A stretch of DNA of 21,006 nt from an uncultured Christensenellaceae bacterium (GTDB lineage Bacteria; Bacillota; Clostridia; Christensenellales; Aristaeellaceae), in the NCBI GenBank assembly GCA_905236495.1, contig CAJOPV010000124.1, positions 1-21,006 on the forward strand. The letters are read 5' to 3'. A model generated the notes under the pieces. It worked only from the letters and a program-made list of their open reading frames with translations. It was not told the DNA's origin and did no database searches. This document shows, piece after piece, positions 7,212-15,066 of this stretch (within the stretch, counting starts at the first letter, position 1; each line of letters starts with the position of its first letter). The translations under genes were made by a program, and so were the position numbers.

Positions 7212-8066
7212 ATGAAGAAAAAGCTGCCCCTCATTATTGCGGCGCTGATCGCGGTGGCCGTGGTCGTGTATCTTTTAATCCCCAAGGGCGAAACCCCGGC
7301 CCAGCCCGCCGCTACCGAAGCCCCCGCCGCCACGGAGGCCCCCGCCCAAAGCGCGGACCTGCTGCAGCGCATCAAGGATCGGGGATCCCTCGTCATCGCC
7401 ACCGAGGGAAACTGGAGCCCCTGGACCTATCACGATGAAAACGGCGCGCTCACCGGCTTTGATATCGAGATCGCCCAGCTCATCGCCAAGGAACTGGGCG
7501 TGACGCTGGATGCCCAGGAGGTGCCCTGGGATTCCATATTGCCCGGGGTGGATACGGGCCGGTTCGATATGGCCTGCAACGGCGTGGACTATACGGCGGA
7601 CCGGGCGGAAAAATACGCCTTCTCCGATCCTTACGTTTATACCGAGATCGTGCTGGTGGTGAACAAGGATAACGACGACATCCGCACCATCGAGGATCTG
7701 AAGGGCCGCACCGCCTCCAACTCCCCCAATTCCACCTACGCCCAGCGGGCGGAGGCCGCAGGGGCCGCCGTCACCTACGTGGATACCCTGGGCGAAACCA
7801 TGGCGCTGGTGGAGCAGGGCCGGGTGGACGCCACCATCAACGCCAAGGGCTCGGTGGAGGATTATCTGGGCGAGCATCCCGACGCTCCCATCAAGATCGT
7901 CCTCACCATTCCCGGGGACCCGGTATGCTATCCCGTCGCCAAGACGGAGGATGCCGCTTCCCTGCTGGCGGAGGTGAACCGCATCCTCGCCGCCGCCCGG
8001 GCGGACGGCACCCTGGCGGCCCTGTCCCAGAAGTATTTCAACGCCGATCTGACCGTGGCGAAATAA
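7212..8066 (+). CDS. Amino-acid ABC transporter substrate-binding protein
   Basis: A 284-residue periplasmic-binding-type protein of the SBP_bac_3 family, which captures polar amino acids or cystine outside the membrane. Family features include GSLVIATEGNWSPWTYHDENG, LTGFDIEIAQLIAKELG, WDSILPGVDTGRFDMACNGV and YAFSDPYVYT. Residues 5-23 are hydrophobic, but there is no lipobox Cys, unusual for a Gram-positive binding protein. A Pro/Ala/Thr-rich linker with a repeated ATEAPA (about 34-45) follows, so it may be anchored by an uncleaved helix. AAGGAGG precedes the ATG. The permease and ATPase genes follow, making a complete importer. By resemblance the substrate could be cystine, but this is inference. 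Confidence 0.93.
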   Translation: MKKKLPLIIAALIAVAVVVYLLIPKGETPAQPAATEAPAATEAPAQSADLLQRIKDRGSLVIATEGNWSPWTYHDENGALTGFDIEIAQLIAKELGVTLDAQEVPWDSILPGVDTGRFDMACNGVDYTADRAEKYAFSDPYVYTEIVLVVNKDNDDIRTIEDLKGRTASNSPNSTYAQRAEAAGAAVTYVDTLGETMALVEQGRVDATINAKGSVEDYLGEHPDAPIKIVLTIPGDPVCYPVAKTEDAASLLAEVNRILAAARADGTLAALSQKYFNADLTVAK

Positions 8067-8073
8067 ATAATCC

Positions 8074-8103
8074 TTGACAGACGGGCGCGTTATGCCCTAT
8101 ATT
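8074..8103 (+). promoter_or_regulatory. Possible internal promoter before the permease gene
   Basis: A perfect TTGACA (8074-8079), an 18-bp spacer and TATATT (8098-8103) lie in the gap between the binding-protein and permease genes. The start would be near 8110, inside the left arm of the hairpin at 8107-8133. Confidence 0.5.
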
Positions 8104-8106
8104 CAG

Positions 8107-8137
8107 CCACAGAGGCGCCCTTTGCCTCTGTGGTTTT
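8107..8137 (+). terminator. Intercistronic hairpin (attenuator or partial terminator)
   Basis: CCACAGAGGC (8107-8116), a 7-base loop and GCCTCTGTGG (8124-8133) form a perfect 10-bp stem followed by only four T residues, then GAT. Such a hairpin between binding-protein and permease genes commonly lowers downstream expression or protects the upstream message, so the binding protein is made in excess. The short T-run predicts incomplete termination. Confidence 0.65.
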
Positions 8138-8166
8138 GATCTATTCTTCATCAGCCGGAGACATAC

Positions 8167-8841
8167 ATGAACGAGAGGCTTTGGAACATCCTGGTGGATT
8201 CCTTTCCCAAACTGCTGGGCTACGGCATTCGGGTGACGGTGCCGCTGACGGTGCTTTCCTTTTCCCTGGCGCTTTTCATCGCCGTGATCGTGGCGCTGAT
8301 CCAGTATGCCGACGTGAAGGGGCTTCGCCAGCTATGCCGCTTTTATATCTGGATCATCCGGGGAACGCCCCTGCTGGTGCAGCTGTATATCGTGTTTTTC
8401 GGATTGCCCAGCGTGGGGATCAAGCTGGAGGCTTTCCCGGCTGCGGTGCTGGTGTTCGGGTTCAACGAGGGGGCCTACATGGCGGAAACCATGCGGGGCG
8501 CCCTGGAAAGCGTGCCCCGGGGCCAGATGGAGGCGGGATACTGCGTGGGGATGAATTATGTGCAGATCATGGCCCACGTGGTGCTGCCCCAGGCCTTCCG
8601 CACGGCCTTCCCGGCCCTGAGCAATTCCATGATCTCCATGCTGAAGGAAACCTCCATGGCGGCCTCCATCACGGTGATGGAGATGTTCCGCCAGGCCCAG
8701 GTCATCAACGGACGGGTGTATGAATCCCTGGGGCTGTACTGCGAGGTGGCTTTGATCTATCTGCTCTTCTGCACGCTGCTCACCTGGCTGCAAAGGGTAT
8801 GCGAAAAGCGGCTTTCCCGAAACGGAGGGATCAAGGCATGA
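8167..8841 (+). CDS. Amino-acid ABC transporter permease (HisM/TcyB type)
   Basis: A 224-residue inner-membrane permease for the importer encoded around it. It has about five hydrophobic segments, the family motif IRGTPLLVQLYIVFFGLP (about 64-81), and the cytoplasmic EAA loop EAGYCVGMNYVQIMAHVVLPQAF that docks on the ATPase (the second Ala of EAA is Gly here, a tolerated change). AGCCGGAGACATAC precedes the ATG. The stop overlaps the ATPase start (ATGA at 8838-8841), showing tight translational coupling. It lies 100 bases after the binding-protein gene, across a hairpin. A single permease gene implies a homodimer. Confidence 0.93.
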   Translation: MNERLWNILVDSFPKLLGYGIRVTVPLTVLSFSLALFIAVIVALIQYADVKGLRQLCRFYIWIIRGTPLLVQLYIVFFGLPSVGIKLEAFPAAVLVFGFNEGAYMAETMRGALESVPRGQMEAGYCVGMNYVQIMAHVVLPQAFRTAFPALSNSMISMLKETSMAASITVMEMFRQAQVINGRVYESLGLYCEVALIYLLFCTLLTWLQRVCEKRLSRNGGIKA

Positions 8842-9584
8842 TGCTGGATATCCAAAATGTGCGCAAGTGCTTCGACGGGCTGCCCGTGCTGCGGGGCATC
8901 AGCCTGGAAGTGGAAAAGGGCGACGTGGTGGCGATCCTGGGCCCCAGCGGCAGCGGAAAAACCACCTTCCTGCGGTGCCTGAATTTCCTGGAGAAGGCCG
9001 ACAGCGGGCAGATCGTATTCGACGGCAGGGCTTGCGACCTGCACGCCGCCACCAAGGCCGAAATCGCCCAGGTGCGCAAAAAAACGGCCTTCGTATTCCA
9101 GAATTACAACCTGTTCCTGAATAAAACGGTATTGCAGAACGTGACCTTGGGCCTCACCGTGGGCGCGAAAATGAAAAAGCAGCAGGCCCTGGATATCGCC
9201 ATAGCCGCCCTGGAAAGGGTGGGCATGGCGGATCGGCTTACCAGCTTCCCTTCCCAGCTTTCCGGCGGGCAGCAGCAACGGGTCGCCATCGCCCGGGCCC
9301 TGGCCTCCAGCCCCGAAATCATTTATTTTGACGAGCCCACCTCCGCCCTGGACCCGGAGCTGATCGGCGAGGTGCTCTCCGTCATGCGGGACTTGGCCCG
9401 GGACGGCATGACGATGCTGGTGGTGACCCACGAGATGGATTTTGCCCGGAACGTATCCAACAAGGTTTTGTTCATGGCGGACGGCACCGTGATCGAATCC
9501 GGCCCCTCCCGCGATTTCTTTGAAAACCCCCAGCAGGAACGGAGCCGGGATTTCATCCGCTCCATCCTCAGCGCCCGGCAGTAA
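8838..9584 (+). CDS. Amino-acid ABC transporter ATP-binding protein (GlnQ/TcyC type)
   Basis: A 248-residue ATPase that powers the importer. All motifs are intact: Walker A GPSGSGKT (35-42), Q-loop Gln88 in FQNYNLF, signature LSGGQQQR (141-148), Walker B IIYFDEP (161-167, with catalytic Glu166), D-loop SALD and switch His198 in THEM. The ATG at 8838 is chosen because GGAGGGA lies 7 bases upstream and it overlaps the permease stop; an upstream in-frame ATG at 8799 lies well inside the permease gene. The length is normal for a polar amino-acid ATPase. The stop codon TAA (9582-9584) lies in the loop of the operon terminator. Confidence 0.96.
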   Translation: MMLDIQNVRKCFDGLPVLRGISLEVEKGDVVAILGPSGSGKTTFLRCLNFLEKADSGQIVFDGRACDLHAATKAEIAQVRKKTAFVFQNYNLFLNKTVLQNVTLGLTVGAKMKKQQALDIAIAALERVGMADRLTSFPSQLSGGQQQRVAIARALASSPEIIYFDEPTSALDPELIGEVLSVMRDLARDGMTMLVVTHEMDFARNVSNKVLFMADGTVIESGPSRDFFENPQQERSRDFIRSILSARQ

Positions 9585-9598
9585 GCCGGGCTTTTTTT
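9573..9598 (+). terminator. Terminator whose stem spans the ATPase stop codon
   Basis: GCCCGGC (9573-9579), loop AGTAA and GCCGGGC (9585-9591) are followed by seven T residues (9592-9598). The left arm is the last coding sequence of the ATPase gene, and its TAA stop is in the loop. Confidence 0.92.
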
Positions 9599-9613
9599 GT
9601 TTGCCCTTTCATA

Positions 9614-9642
9614 TTGCCTAAGGGAAGGGTATCTGGTATAAT
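9614..9642 (+). promoter_or_regulatory. Promoter of the arabinofuranosidase operon
   Basis: TTGCCT (9614-9619), a 17-bp spacer, then a perfect TATAAT (9637-9642) preceded by TGG, an extended -10. The start would be near 9649, about 38 bases before the ATG. No obvious operator palindrome is seen. Confidence 0.75.
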
Positions 9643-9686
9643 CAGGGAAACGGTACGCTATCCGCACAGAAAAAGGAGAAGAGAAA

Positions 9687-11153
9687 ATGAACAAGCTGAT
9701 GATCCAGCCCCAGGTCAAACGAGGCCGCATCCGCAAAGAGCTGCAGGGCCATTTCTCCGAGCATCTGGGCCGCTGCATTTACGGCGGCGTGTACGTAGGC
9801 GAAAACAGCGATATCCCAAACGTCAACGGCATACGCAAGGACGTGGTGCAGGCCCTTCGGGATATCCGCATCCCGGTGCTGCGCTGGCCCGGCGGCTGCT
9901 TTGCCGACGAATACCATTGGAAGGACGGCATCGGCCCCAAGGAAAAGCGCAAGAAGATGGTGAACACCCATTGGGGCGGCGTCACCGAAGACAACAGCTT
10001 CGGCACCCATGAATTCATGGAGCTGTGCCGGCAATTGGGCTGCCAGCCCTACGTCAACGGCAACGTAGGCAGCGGCACGGTGCGGGAAATGGGCGAATGG
10101 GTGGAATACATGACCTTCGACGGCATCTCCCCCATGGCGGAGGAGCGCCGGGCCAACGGGCACGAAGCGGGCTGGCAGGTGCCCTTCTTCGGCGTGGGCA
10201 ATGAAAACTGGGGCTGCGGCGGCAACATGACGCCGGAATACTACGCCAACGAGTACCGCCGGTACCAGACCTACGTGCGCAATTACCGCCCCGGGGAAAG
10301 GATCTATAAGATCGCCTGCGGCTCCGACGGCACCAACTACGAATGGACGGACACCCTCATGCGGATCGCCGGGCGGTATATGGACGGCCTCTCCCTCCAC
10401 TATTACACCGTGCCCCACGATTGGCAGCATAAGGGCAGCGCCTTGGGCTTCACCCGGGCGGACTATGTGGAAACGCTGCAAAAGACACTGCGGATGGATG
10501 AGCTGATCACCCGCCACAGCGCCATCATGGATCGGTACGACCCGGAAAAGCGGGTGGGCCTGATCGTGGACGAATGGGGCACCTGGTATGACGTGGAGGA
10601 GGGCACCAACCCCGGCTTCCTCTACCAGCAGAATTCCATGCGGGACGCCATGGTAGCGGCCCTGAACCTGAATATCTTCAATAAGCACTGCGACCGGGTG
10701 CACATGGCGAATATCGCCCAGCTGGTGAACGTGCTCCAGTCCGTGATCCTCACCGAGGGCCCCCGGATGCTGCTGACCCCCACCTACTACGCCTTCAAGC
10801 TGTTCCGGGATCATCAGGAAAACGAGCTGCTCAGCAGCGCCCTTCTGACCGAGGAAACGCAGGGCGATCTGCCCGCGCTGCAGGAATCCGTCTCCCTGGC
10901 CCCGGACGGCGCCATCCACGTGACGCTGGTGAACCCCGGCCCGGACGAAAGCCGGGAGGTGGAGATCAGCCTGCAGGACCAGGCTGTTTCCGGCGCGTCC
11001 GCCCGCATCCTTACCGGCGATATGAACGCCCACAATACCTTTGACGCGCCCGATACCGTGAAAGATGCGGATTTCTTCGATTTCAGCGTGAAGAACGGCG
11101 TCCTCACCGCCAAGCTGCCCCCCGTTTCCCTGACCCACTTCATCCTTTCCTGA
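9687..11153 (+). CDS. GH51 alpha-L-arabinofuranosidase
   Basis: A 488-residue glycoside hydrolase of family 51 that releases terminal arabinofuranose from arabinan or arabinoxylan fragments. Family motifs include HFSEHLGRCIYGGVY, LRWPGGCFADEYHW, and GVGNENWGCGGNM with the acid/base Glu173; VDEWGTW carries the nucleophile Glu296. LSLHYYTVP and the C-terminal beta-sandwich are also recognisable. There is no signal peptide, so it acts in the cytoplasm on imported oligosaccharides, as usual for GH51. The length matches the roughly 500-residue norm. GGAG lies about 9 bases before the ATG. A small Cys-rich gene follows one base after its stop. No arabinose-use or sugar transport genes are nearby. 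Confidence 0.96.
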   Translation: MNKLMIQPQVKRGRIRKELQGHFSEHLGRCIYGGVYVGENSDIPNVNGIRKDVVQALRDIRIPVLRWPGGCFADEYHWKDGIGPKEKRKKMVNTHWGGVTEDNSFGTHEFMELCRQLGCQPYVNGNVGSGTVREMGEWVEYMTFDGISPMAEERRANGHEAGWQVPFFGVGNENWGCGGNMTPEYYANEYRRYQTYVRNYRPGERIYKIACGSDGTNYEWTDTLMRIAGRYMDGLSLHYYTVPHDWQHKGSALGFTRADYVETLQKTLRMDELITRHSAIMDRYDPEKRVGLIVDEWGTWYDVEEGTNPGFLYQQNSMRDAMVAALNLNIFNKHCDRVHMANIAQLVNVLQSVILTEGPRMLLTPTYYAFKLFRDHQENELLSSALLTEETQGDLPALQESVSLAPDGAIHVTLVNPGPDESREVEISLQDQAVSGASARILTGDMNAHNTFDAPDTVKDADFFDFSVKNGVLTAKLPPVSLTHFILS

Positions 11154-11154
11154 C

Positions 11155-11403
11155 ATGGCGGAAACCAAATGCCGCAGGTGCCTTTTGCGGGATGGGAGCC
11201 CGGAGGATTACCAGAAATATGTGGCCTCCCTGCTCCGCCGCATCCCGGCGAGGGACAAGGCGCCGGATGAACGGTACGAAGCCAGGCTGCGCCTCTGCGC
11301 CGCCTGCGATCAATTGAACGGCGGCACCTGTATGGGCTGCGGCTGCCTGGTGGAGCTGCGGGCCGCCTACGAAAGCCAAAAATGCCCTTACCGCCGGTGG
11401 TAA
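11155..11403 (+). CDS. Small Cys-rich DUF6171-like protein
   Basis: An 82-residue protein with nine cysteines arranged as CRRC near the start, then CAAC, CMGCGC and a final CPYRRW. The layout and the closing segment CLVELRAAYESQKCP match what I recall of the DUF6171 family; the paired cysteines suggest one or two zinc sites. Its function is unknown. It begins one base after the stop of the GH51 gene and has no purine-rich ribosome binding site of its own, so it probably depends on translational coupling. Small proteins of this type turn up beside unrelated genes in Clostridia, so the arabinofuranosidase link may not be functional. The following 11404-11499 contains no convincing terminator for either convergent gene. 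Confidence 0.8.
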   Translation: MAETKCRRCLLRDGSPEDYQKYVASLLRRIPARDKAPDERYEARLRLCAACDQLNGGTCMGCGCLVELRAAYESQKCPYRRW

Positions 11404-11499
11404 AGGCATGAATAGATTGCCGGGGGGGACCCGCACTTCGGGCAGCGTTTTGTCAATTTGTTTTTTCTTCGTCTGATGTCCCCTGACGCGGCGTTTCGG

Positions 11500-12369
11500 T
11501 TATTGCAGCTGTACCGGCAGGTCCGTATCGGCGAAGGGATCGGCGGTGTTCAGGGCATCCAGGTTCACATCCCGAGGCGCTTCGGCGGGGGCTTCCTCCT
11601 CCGCCCGGGGCAGGGCGCTCACCACCCGGATGCGCAGCTCAAATTCATCAAAGGTCAATTCCGCCTGCTGCCGGGGCTCCGTCAGGGGCAGCACCTCGGT
11701 GTATTTGGTGCGGCCTTTCCGGGCGTAGCTTTCGGCTACCTCCGGGCGGTTCTGCCAATGCATGGGAATGAACAGACGGGGCTTCACCGCCATGACGAAA
11801 TGATTGGCCCCAGCGTCGTACATGCCGCCCATGCGGGGATCCACCGGGAACATGCAGATATCGATGGGCAGCCCCTCGATGGGGGCCACGGCGGCGTAGT
11901 AATCCTTTTCCGCCTGGGCGATCTCCCGCAGGGTGCTTTCCTCCCGCCAGTGCCACAGGTTCAGATCCCCTGCGTGGAAGATGTGCATATCGCCCACCGT
12001 CACGTAAAAGCTGACGCCCTTATCGGTGGAATCAAAAGCCCTGATCCGGGTATCCCCCACCGTCATTTCATCCCCCGGCTTCATGCGCTTGCCCCGCTTG
12101 CCGATGGGCAGGTCGTCCGCCACGATGTAGGTGATGGGCAGATGCTCGTAATCCCAGGTATAGATCACCTCGTCGAAATGATCCTCATGGTCGTGGGAGA
12201 CGAATACCAGGATCTGATCCCAGCCCTCAAAATCCCGGGGGTGCAGCTGGGCCTGCTCCGTCAGTTCCCCGTTTTCCCCCCGCCAGTAATCGAACACCAG
12301 CAGCGTCTTTTCCACCGCCACCGTAAAGCCGGAATGATGAAAATAAGTCACGATCGCTTTGCCTGCCAT
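11500..12369 (-). CDS. Metallo-beta-lactamase-fold hydrolase (UlaG-like)
   Basis: A 289-residue cytoplasmic hydrolase of the metallo-beta-lactamase fold. The metal motif HxHxDH is SHDHEDHFD (His59, His61, Asp63, His64), with further ligands in FHAGD (His132, Asp135) and PMHW (His204). The short TYFHHSGF start with no leader resembles UlaG-like or UPF0173-type members. The last 45 residues or so are an acidic, Ala/Glu-rich tail outside the fold. The ATG at 12369 is chosen because AAAGGAGG lies just upstream; longer open frame upstream crosses a hairpin. The substrate is unknown. It is the last gene of the run starting with xpaC, 130 bases after the phosphodiesterase-type gene, and so is the least tightly linked member. 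Confidence 0.88.
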   Translation of the reverse strand: MAGKAIVTYFHHSGFTVAVEKTLLVFDYWRGENGELTEQAQLHPRDFEGWDQILVFVSHDHEDHFDEVIYTWDYEHLPITYIVADDLPIGKRGKRMKPGDEMTVGDTRIRAFDSTDKGVSFYVTVGDMHIFHAGDLNLWHWREESTLREIAQAEKDYYAAVAPIEGLPIDICMFPVDPRMGGMYDAGANHFVMAVKPRLFIPMHWQNRPEVAESYARKGRTKYTEVLPLTEPRQQAELTFDEFELRIRVVSALPRAEEEAPAEAPRDVNLDALNTADPFADTDLPVQLQ

Positions 12370-12415
12370 GGGGAACCTCCTTTCAAGGAAGATGCGACGG
12401 GAGGGAGATTCTTTC

Positions 12416-12446
12416 GGAGGGGAAAGGATCCCCTTTCGGGCCCTCC
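12416..12446 (-). other. Intercistronic hairpin between the two hydrolase genes
   Basis: GGAGGG (12416-12421) and GAAAGG (12422-12427), a 4-base loop, CCTTTC (12432-12437), a GGG bulge and CCCTCC (12441-12446) make a 12-bp stem. On the minus-strand message no T-run follows, so an RNA-processing or stability role is more likely than termination. Confidence 0.55.
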
Positions 12447-12499
12447 CCAAGAAAGCCGGGAAATGGGAAGGGGAAACCGAATGCTCTTCCCGTGCTGCC

Positions 12500-13687
12500 T
12501 CAAATAAATACGTCCTTCAAAGCCTGACCCTCCGCGTCGGGCAGGGCAAGGCCCAGGGCCCGGGCCAGGGTGGGGGCGATATCGATGAGATCGGCCTCCT
12601 CCAGCCGGGCTCCTTTTCGGATGCCCGGGCCCTTGAGCCACAGCAGCGTCCGGGCCTGGGGACAATCCAGGTTGAAGCCATGCTCGCCGCGGGTCTCTCC
12701 GGGTTCATCAATAAAGCAATGGCCCGGGGCGGCATCCACAGCCAGGAGCACGTCCTCCGGCCCGCCCAGGGCATGAATCTCTTCCGCCCCCATGACGCGC
12801 CCGATGCCCCAGGCCTCTCTGTTCTTTTCCAGGGCCAGCCAGGCGGCGGTGAGATCATCAGCGTAAATATACGCCCCCATGCCCAGGCTTTGCGCCCGGG
12901 CTCCGCATGCCTCCCGAAGCAGTCGATCCAGCAGGATGCCATTGGGCGCGTCCTGCTGCCCGTGATCGCTGACGACGCAAAACAGCGTTTCCTGCTCCAA
13001 TCCCGCTTCCCGCACCGCTTCCACGATCCGGTTCACCCGGGCGTCCAGCCGTTCCATGGCGGCATGGGCTTCCGGGCTGTCGGTTCCGTATTGGTGGCGC
13101 ATGGCGTCGCAATCCACCAGGTGCACGGTGAGCACCTGAGGGGGCCGGCGGGAAGCGTACAGCTTTTCGCACAGGAGCGCCGCGTAATCGTCCAGATCCG
13201 GCTGGCGGATGGATTTGCGCTGCTTCCCGTATTGAAGCTCCATCCGCAATATCCACAGGGGCGAAGCGTAGCGCAGCATTTTCAGCACCGGGCTTTCCCC
13301 GGGCAGGGGCAGCACCTCCGGGAAGTTCCGGCGGATACAGCGATTTTTCCCCGATACGGGCCAGAGGATGGAGGCCGCGTCCATCCCCTTTTCCTTTGCA
13401 GCCCTATGCAGCGTTTTGACCCTGATATCCTTTGCCGACCAGTACCAGGCCCGCATGCGGGGCTCGGTATCCGGCTGGAAGGGCTGGTTATGCCCGATGC
13501 CGTGGGTGCGGGGATGGCAGCCCGTCAAAAGGGAGGTATGGATGGGATAAGTCAGCGTGGGATACACCGTTTTCACGTTCTCGCAGAATACGCCATCCTC
13601 CTTGAGCGCCAAAAGCGCGGGCAGGCGCAGCAGCCTGTCCGCGTCGGGCTTTGCCACGGCGTCCAGCGAGATCATGCACAGGCGCAT
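12500..13687 (-). CDS. Nucleotide pyrophosphatase/phosphodiesterase-family hydrolase
   Basis: A 395-residue protein of the alkaline phosphatase superfamily, type I nucleotide pyrophosphatase branch, which cleaves phosphodiester or pyrophosphate bonds using two metal ions. All expected ligands are visible: Asp9 (SLDA), the nucleophile Thr44 in YPTLTYPIHTSLLTG, Asp194 and His198 (DCDAMRH), Asp241 and His242 (SDHGQ) and His336 (GEHGFN). There is no signal peptide or membrane segment, so it appears cytoplasmic, whereas many relatives are secreted or anchored. AGGAGGT lies 9 bases upstream of the ATG, overlapping the end of the TPM gene just 7 bases away, so the two are cotranscribed. The natural substrate cannot be told from sequence. 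Confidence 0.92.
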   Translation of the reverse strand: MRLCMISLDAVAKPDADRLLRLPALLALKEDGVFCENVKTVYPTLTYPIHTSLLTGCHPRTHGIGHNQPFQPDTEPRMRAWYWSAKDIRVKTLHRAAKEKGMDAASILWPVSGKNRCIRRNFPEVLPLPGESPVLKMLRYASPLWILRMELQYGKQRKSIRQPDLDDYAALLCEKLYASRRPPQVLTVHLVDCDAMRHQYGTDSPEAHAAMERLDARVNRIVEAVREAGLEQETLFCVVSDHGQQDAPNGILLDRLLREACGARAQSLGMGAYIYADDLTAAWLALEKNREAWGIGRVMGAEEIHALGGPEDVLLAVDAAPGHCFIDEPGETRGEHGFNLDCPQARTLLWLKGPGIRKGARLEEADLIDIAPTLARALGLALPDAEGQALKDVFI

Positions 13688-13694
13688 GAGCGTT

Positions 13695-14417
13695 TTACCT
13701 CCTGCGGCGCTTTTTGCGGAAGAAGAGGAAATAGATCACCAGCGCCCAGATCAGGATGCCCCGCCAGTTCACGTGGGTCTCTTCCACTTCCCATTCCGTG
13801 TCCCAATCCCAAGGCTCTTCGGAATAATCCTGCTGGGCAAACATGCCCTCCCACATTTCGTTCCAGCTCTGGGGCCTGGGGGTGGCCTGAGGCTGCTGGG
13901 CTTCCTCGGCGCCAAAGAGGCCGGATACGTTCAGCCCGTCCCCCTGGGCCTTTGCCAGGGCCTGGGCCAGGGCCCGGGCCGCGCCGCCCGCCGCCTGGTC
14001 GTATTCCCGGCTCTGGAAGGCGGAGCGGAAGTGATTCGCCATCAGGCTGTCCCGCGTCTCCTTGGGCAGGGCGGCCTTGGCAAGACCGCCCAGGGCCAGG
14101 GCGTAGCTTTCCTCGCCGATCACCATGAGCAGCAGGGTGTCATTCTCCCCCAGATCCCACACCTGGAACACCTTATCGGCGTAGCTTTGGGCGGATACGC
14201 CCCCCAGGAAGTGCCGGGTGAGCACATACACGTGCCCGCCCGTTTCCTCCTCCAGCCGCTGGGACAGGGTTTTCAGATCGGCGATGGTCTCCTCGCTCAG
14301 CACCCCCGCCACATCCGCCGCGATGCCCTGGAAGGGAGGATAATCCTCAGCCCGGGCCTGGGGCAGCAGCGCCAGGCACAGCATCAGGACCGCCAACGCA
14401 GATACGATTTTACGCAT
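13695..14417 (-). CDS. TPM-domain membrane protein (YgcG-like)
   Basis: A 240-residue exported membrane protein. Residues 1-23 are a signal peptide ending ARA. The TPM domain covers about 30-160, with VSEETIADLKTLS-like start (here VLSEETIADL), GHVYVLTRHFLGG, YADKVFQVWDLG and NDTLLLMVIGEESYALALGG. After a Gln/Pro/Trp-rich, acidic stretch (about 165-215), one membrane helix (about 219-232) ends in a basic KKRRRR tail, so the domain faces outside with the tail in the cytoplasm. TPM proteins are known from photosystem II repair, and in bacteria they often sit beside LemA, as here (18-base gap). AAGGAGGAAG precedes the ATG. Its molecular role is not established. Confidence 0.9.
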   Translation of the reverse strand: MRKIVSALAVLMLCLALLPQARAEDYPPFQGIAADVAGVLSEETIADLKTLSQRLEEETGGHVYVLTRHFLGGVSAQSYADKVFQVWDLGENDTLLLMVIGEESYALALGGLAKAALPKETRDSLMANHFRSAFQSREYDQAAGGAARALAQALAKAQGDGLNVSGLFGAEEAQQPQATPRPQSWNEMWEGMFAQQDYSEEPWDWDTEWEVEETHVNWRGILIWALVIYFLFFRKKRRRR

Positions 14418-14435
14418 GATGCTTCCTCCTTCCCC

Positions 14436-14981
14436 TTAATCGGCGAATACTTCCGCCGGACGGATGCCCAGCACCCGGGCGATCATGCCGGAAAAGGTGC
14501 TGTTCAGCTTCTTGTTGAATTCCGCCGCGGCGGTATTATAATTCGCCCGGGCGGTTTTTTCCTCGCTCTGCTCCATCATCTGGGGCAGGTAGGAATCCAC
14601 ATACCATTGATCGTTTCCGTAGGCTTTCACCGACGCCATGCCAGACAAACCGGAAAGCAGCTGCTTTGTGTCCTCCGTCAGGGCCTCGTTGGCGGCGGCC
14701 TTCCGGCGCAGCGCCGCGGCGCCCTCCAGGATATCCCGGTCCGCCTCCACCCGGCGGGCGGCAGCCTTCACCTCTTCGTCGGCCTGATCCAAATGCCGCC
14801 CGGCTACCGCCAGCAGGTTATAGGCCGCCTCCACCCGGGTGTGCAGCATATTTTCCAGCCCCGCATAGGTTTCCTCCACCCGGGTCCTTTCCTGGCTCCA
14901 GCCCCGATAGGCGCCTAAGCCCACAGCAAACACCACCAGCACGATCAGCAGGATAACGGCAGTTCCAGTACGCAGCTTCAT
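14436..14981 (-). CDS. LemA family protein
   Basis: A 181-residue membrane-anchored helical protein. An N-terminal helix (about 5-25) is followed by a coiled-coil-like body with the LemA-type segments LENMLHTRVEAAYNLLAVAG and ARANYNTAAAEFNKKLNS. In LemA proteins the N-terminus is usually outside and the helical bundle in contact with the cell surface. The length matches the family. AAGGAGG precedes the ATG. It is followed after 18 bases by the TPM gene, a recurrent pairing. Between it and telA upstream is an 85-base gap with a strong hairpin, so its level may be set apart from telA. Its precise function is unknown; envelope maintenance is inferred. Confidence 0.92.
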   Translation of the reverse strand: MKLRTGTAVILLIVLVVFAVGLGAYRGWSQERTRVEETYAGLENMLHTRVEAAYNLLAVAGRHLDQADEEVKAAARRVEADRDILEGAAALRRKAAANEALTEDTKQLLSGLSGMASVKAYGNDQWYVDSYLPQMMEQSEEKTARANYNTAAAEFNKKLNSTFSGMIARVLGIRPAEVFAD

Positions 14982-15004
14982 GGCAGCCTCCTTGCGGCAG
15001 TTTG

Positions 15005-15045
15005 GTATAAAATAGGGGGCTTCCCCCGGATCAGGGAGAAGCCCC
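15005..15045 (-). terminator. Attenuator-like hairpin between telA and lemA
   Basis: On the minus strand GGGGCTTC and TCCC (15045-15034), a 6-base loop, then GGGG and GAAGCCCC (15027-15016) form a 12-bp stem, followed by TATTTTATACC. The stem is strong but the T-tract is interrupted, so partial termination or processing is likely. This would let telA be made in excess over lemA and the genes after it. Confidence 0.6.
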
Positions 15046-15066
15046 GGAAAGGGGAATCTCCCCCCA

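Noticed and set aside
9642..11168. Long open frame antisense to the GH51 gene
   Set aside because: It mirrors a clear family member and is open only because of high third-position GC; its protein is a Gly/Val/His-rich string with no motifs.
11404..11499. Possible bidirectional terminator between the DUF6171-like gene and the metallo-hydrolase gene
   Set aside because: Only 4-bp stems could be drawn, and the T-rich part near 11440-11466 is not next to a stable hairpin.
12359..14128. Large plus-strand open frame across the hydrolase and TPM genes
   Set aside because: It crosses two genes with intact catalytic motifs on the other strand and ends in Pro/Arg-rich low complexity typical of an antisense shadow.
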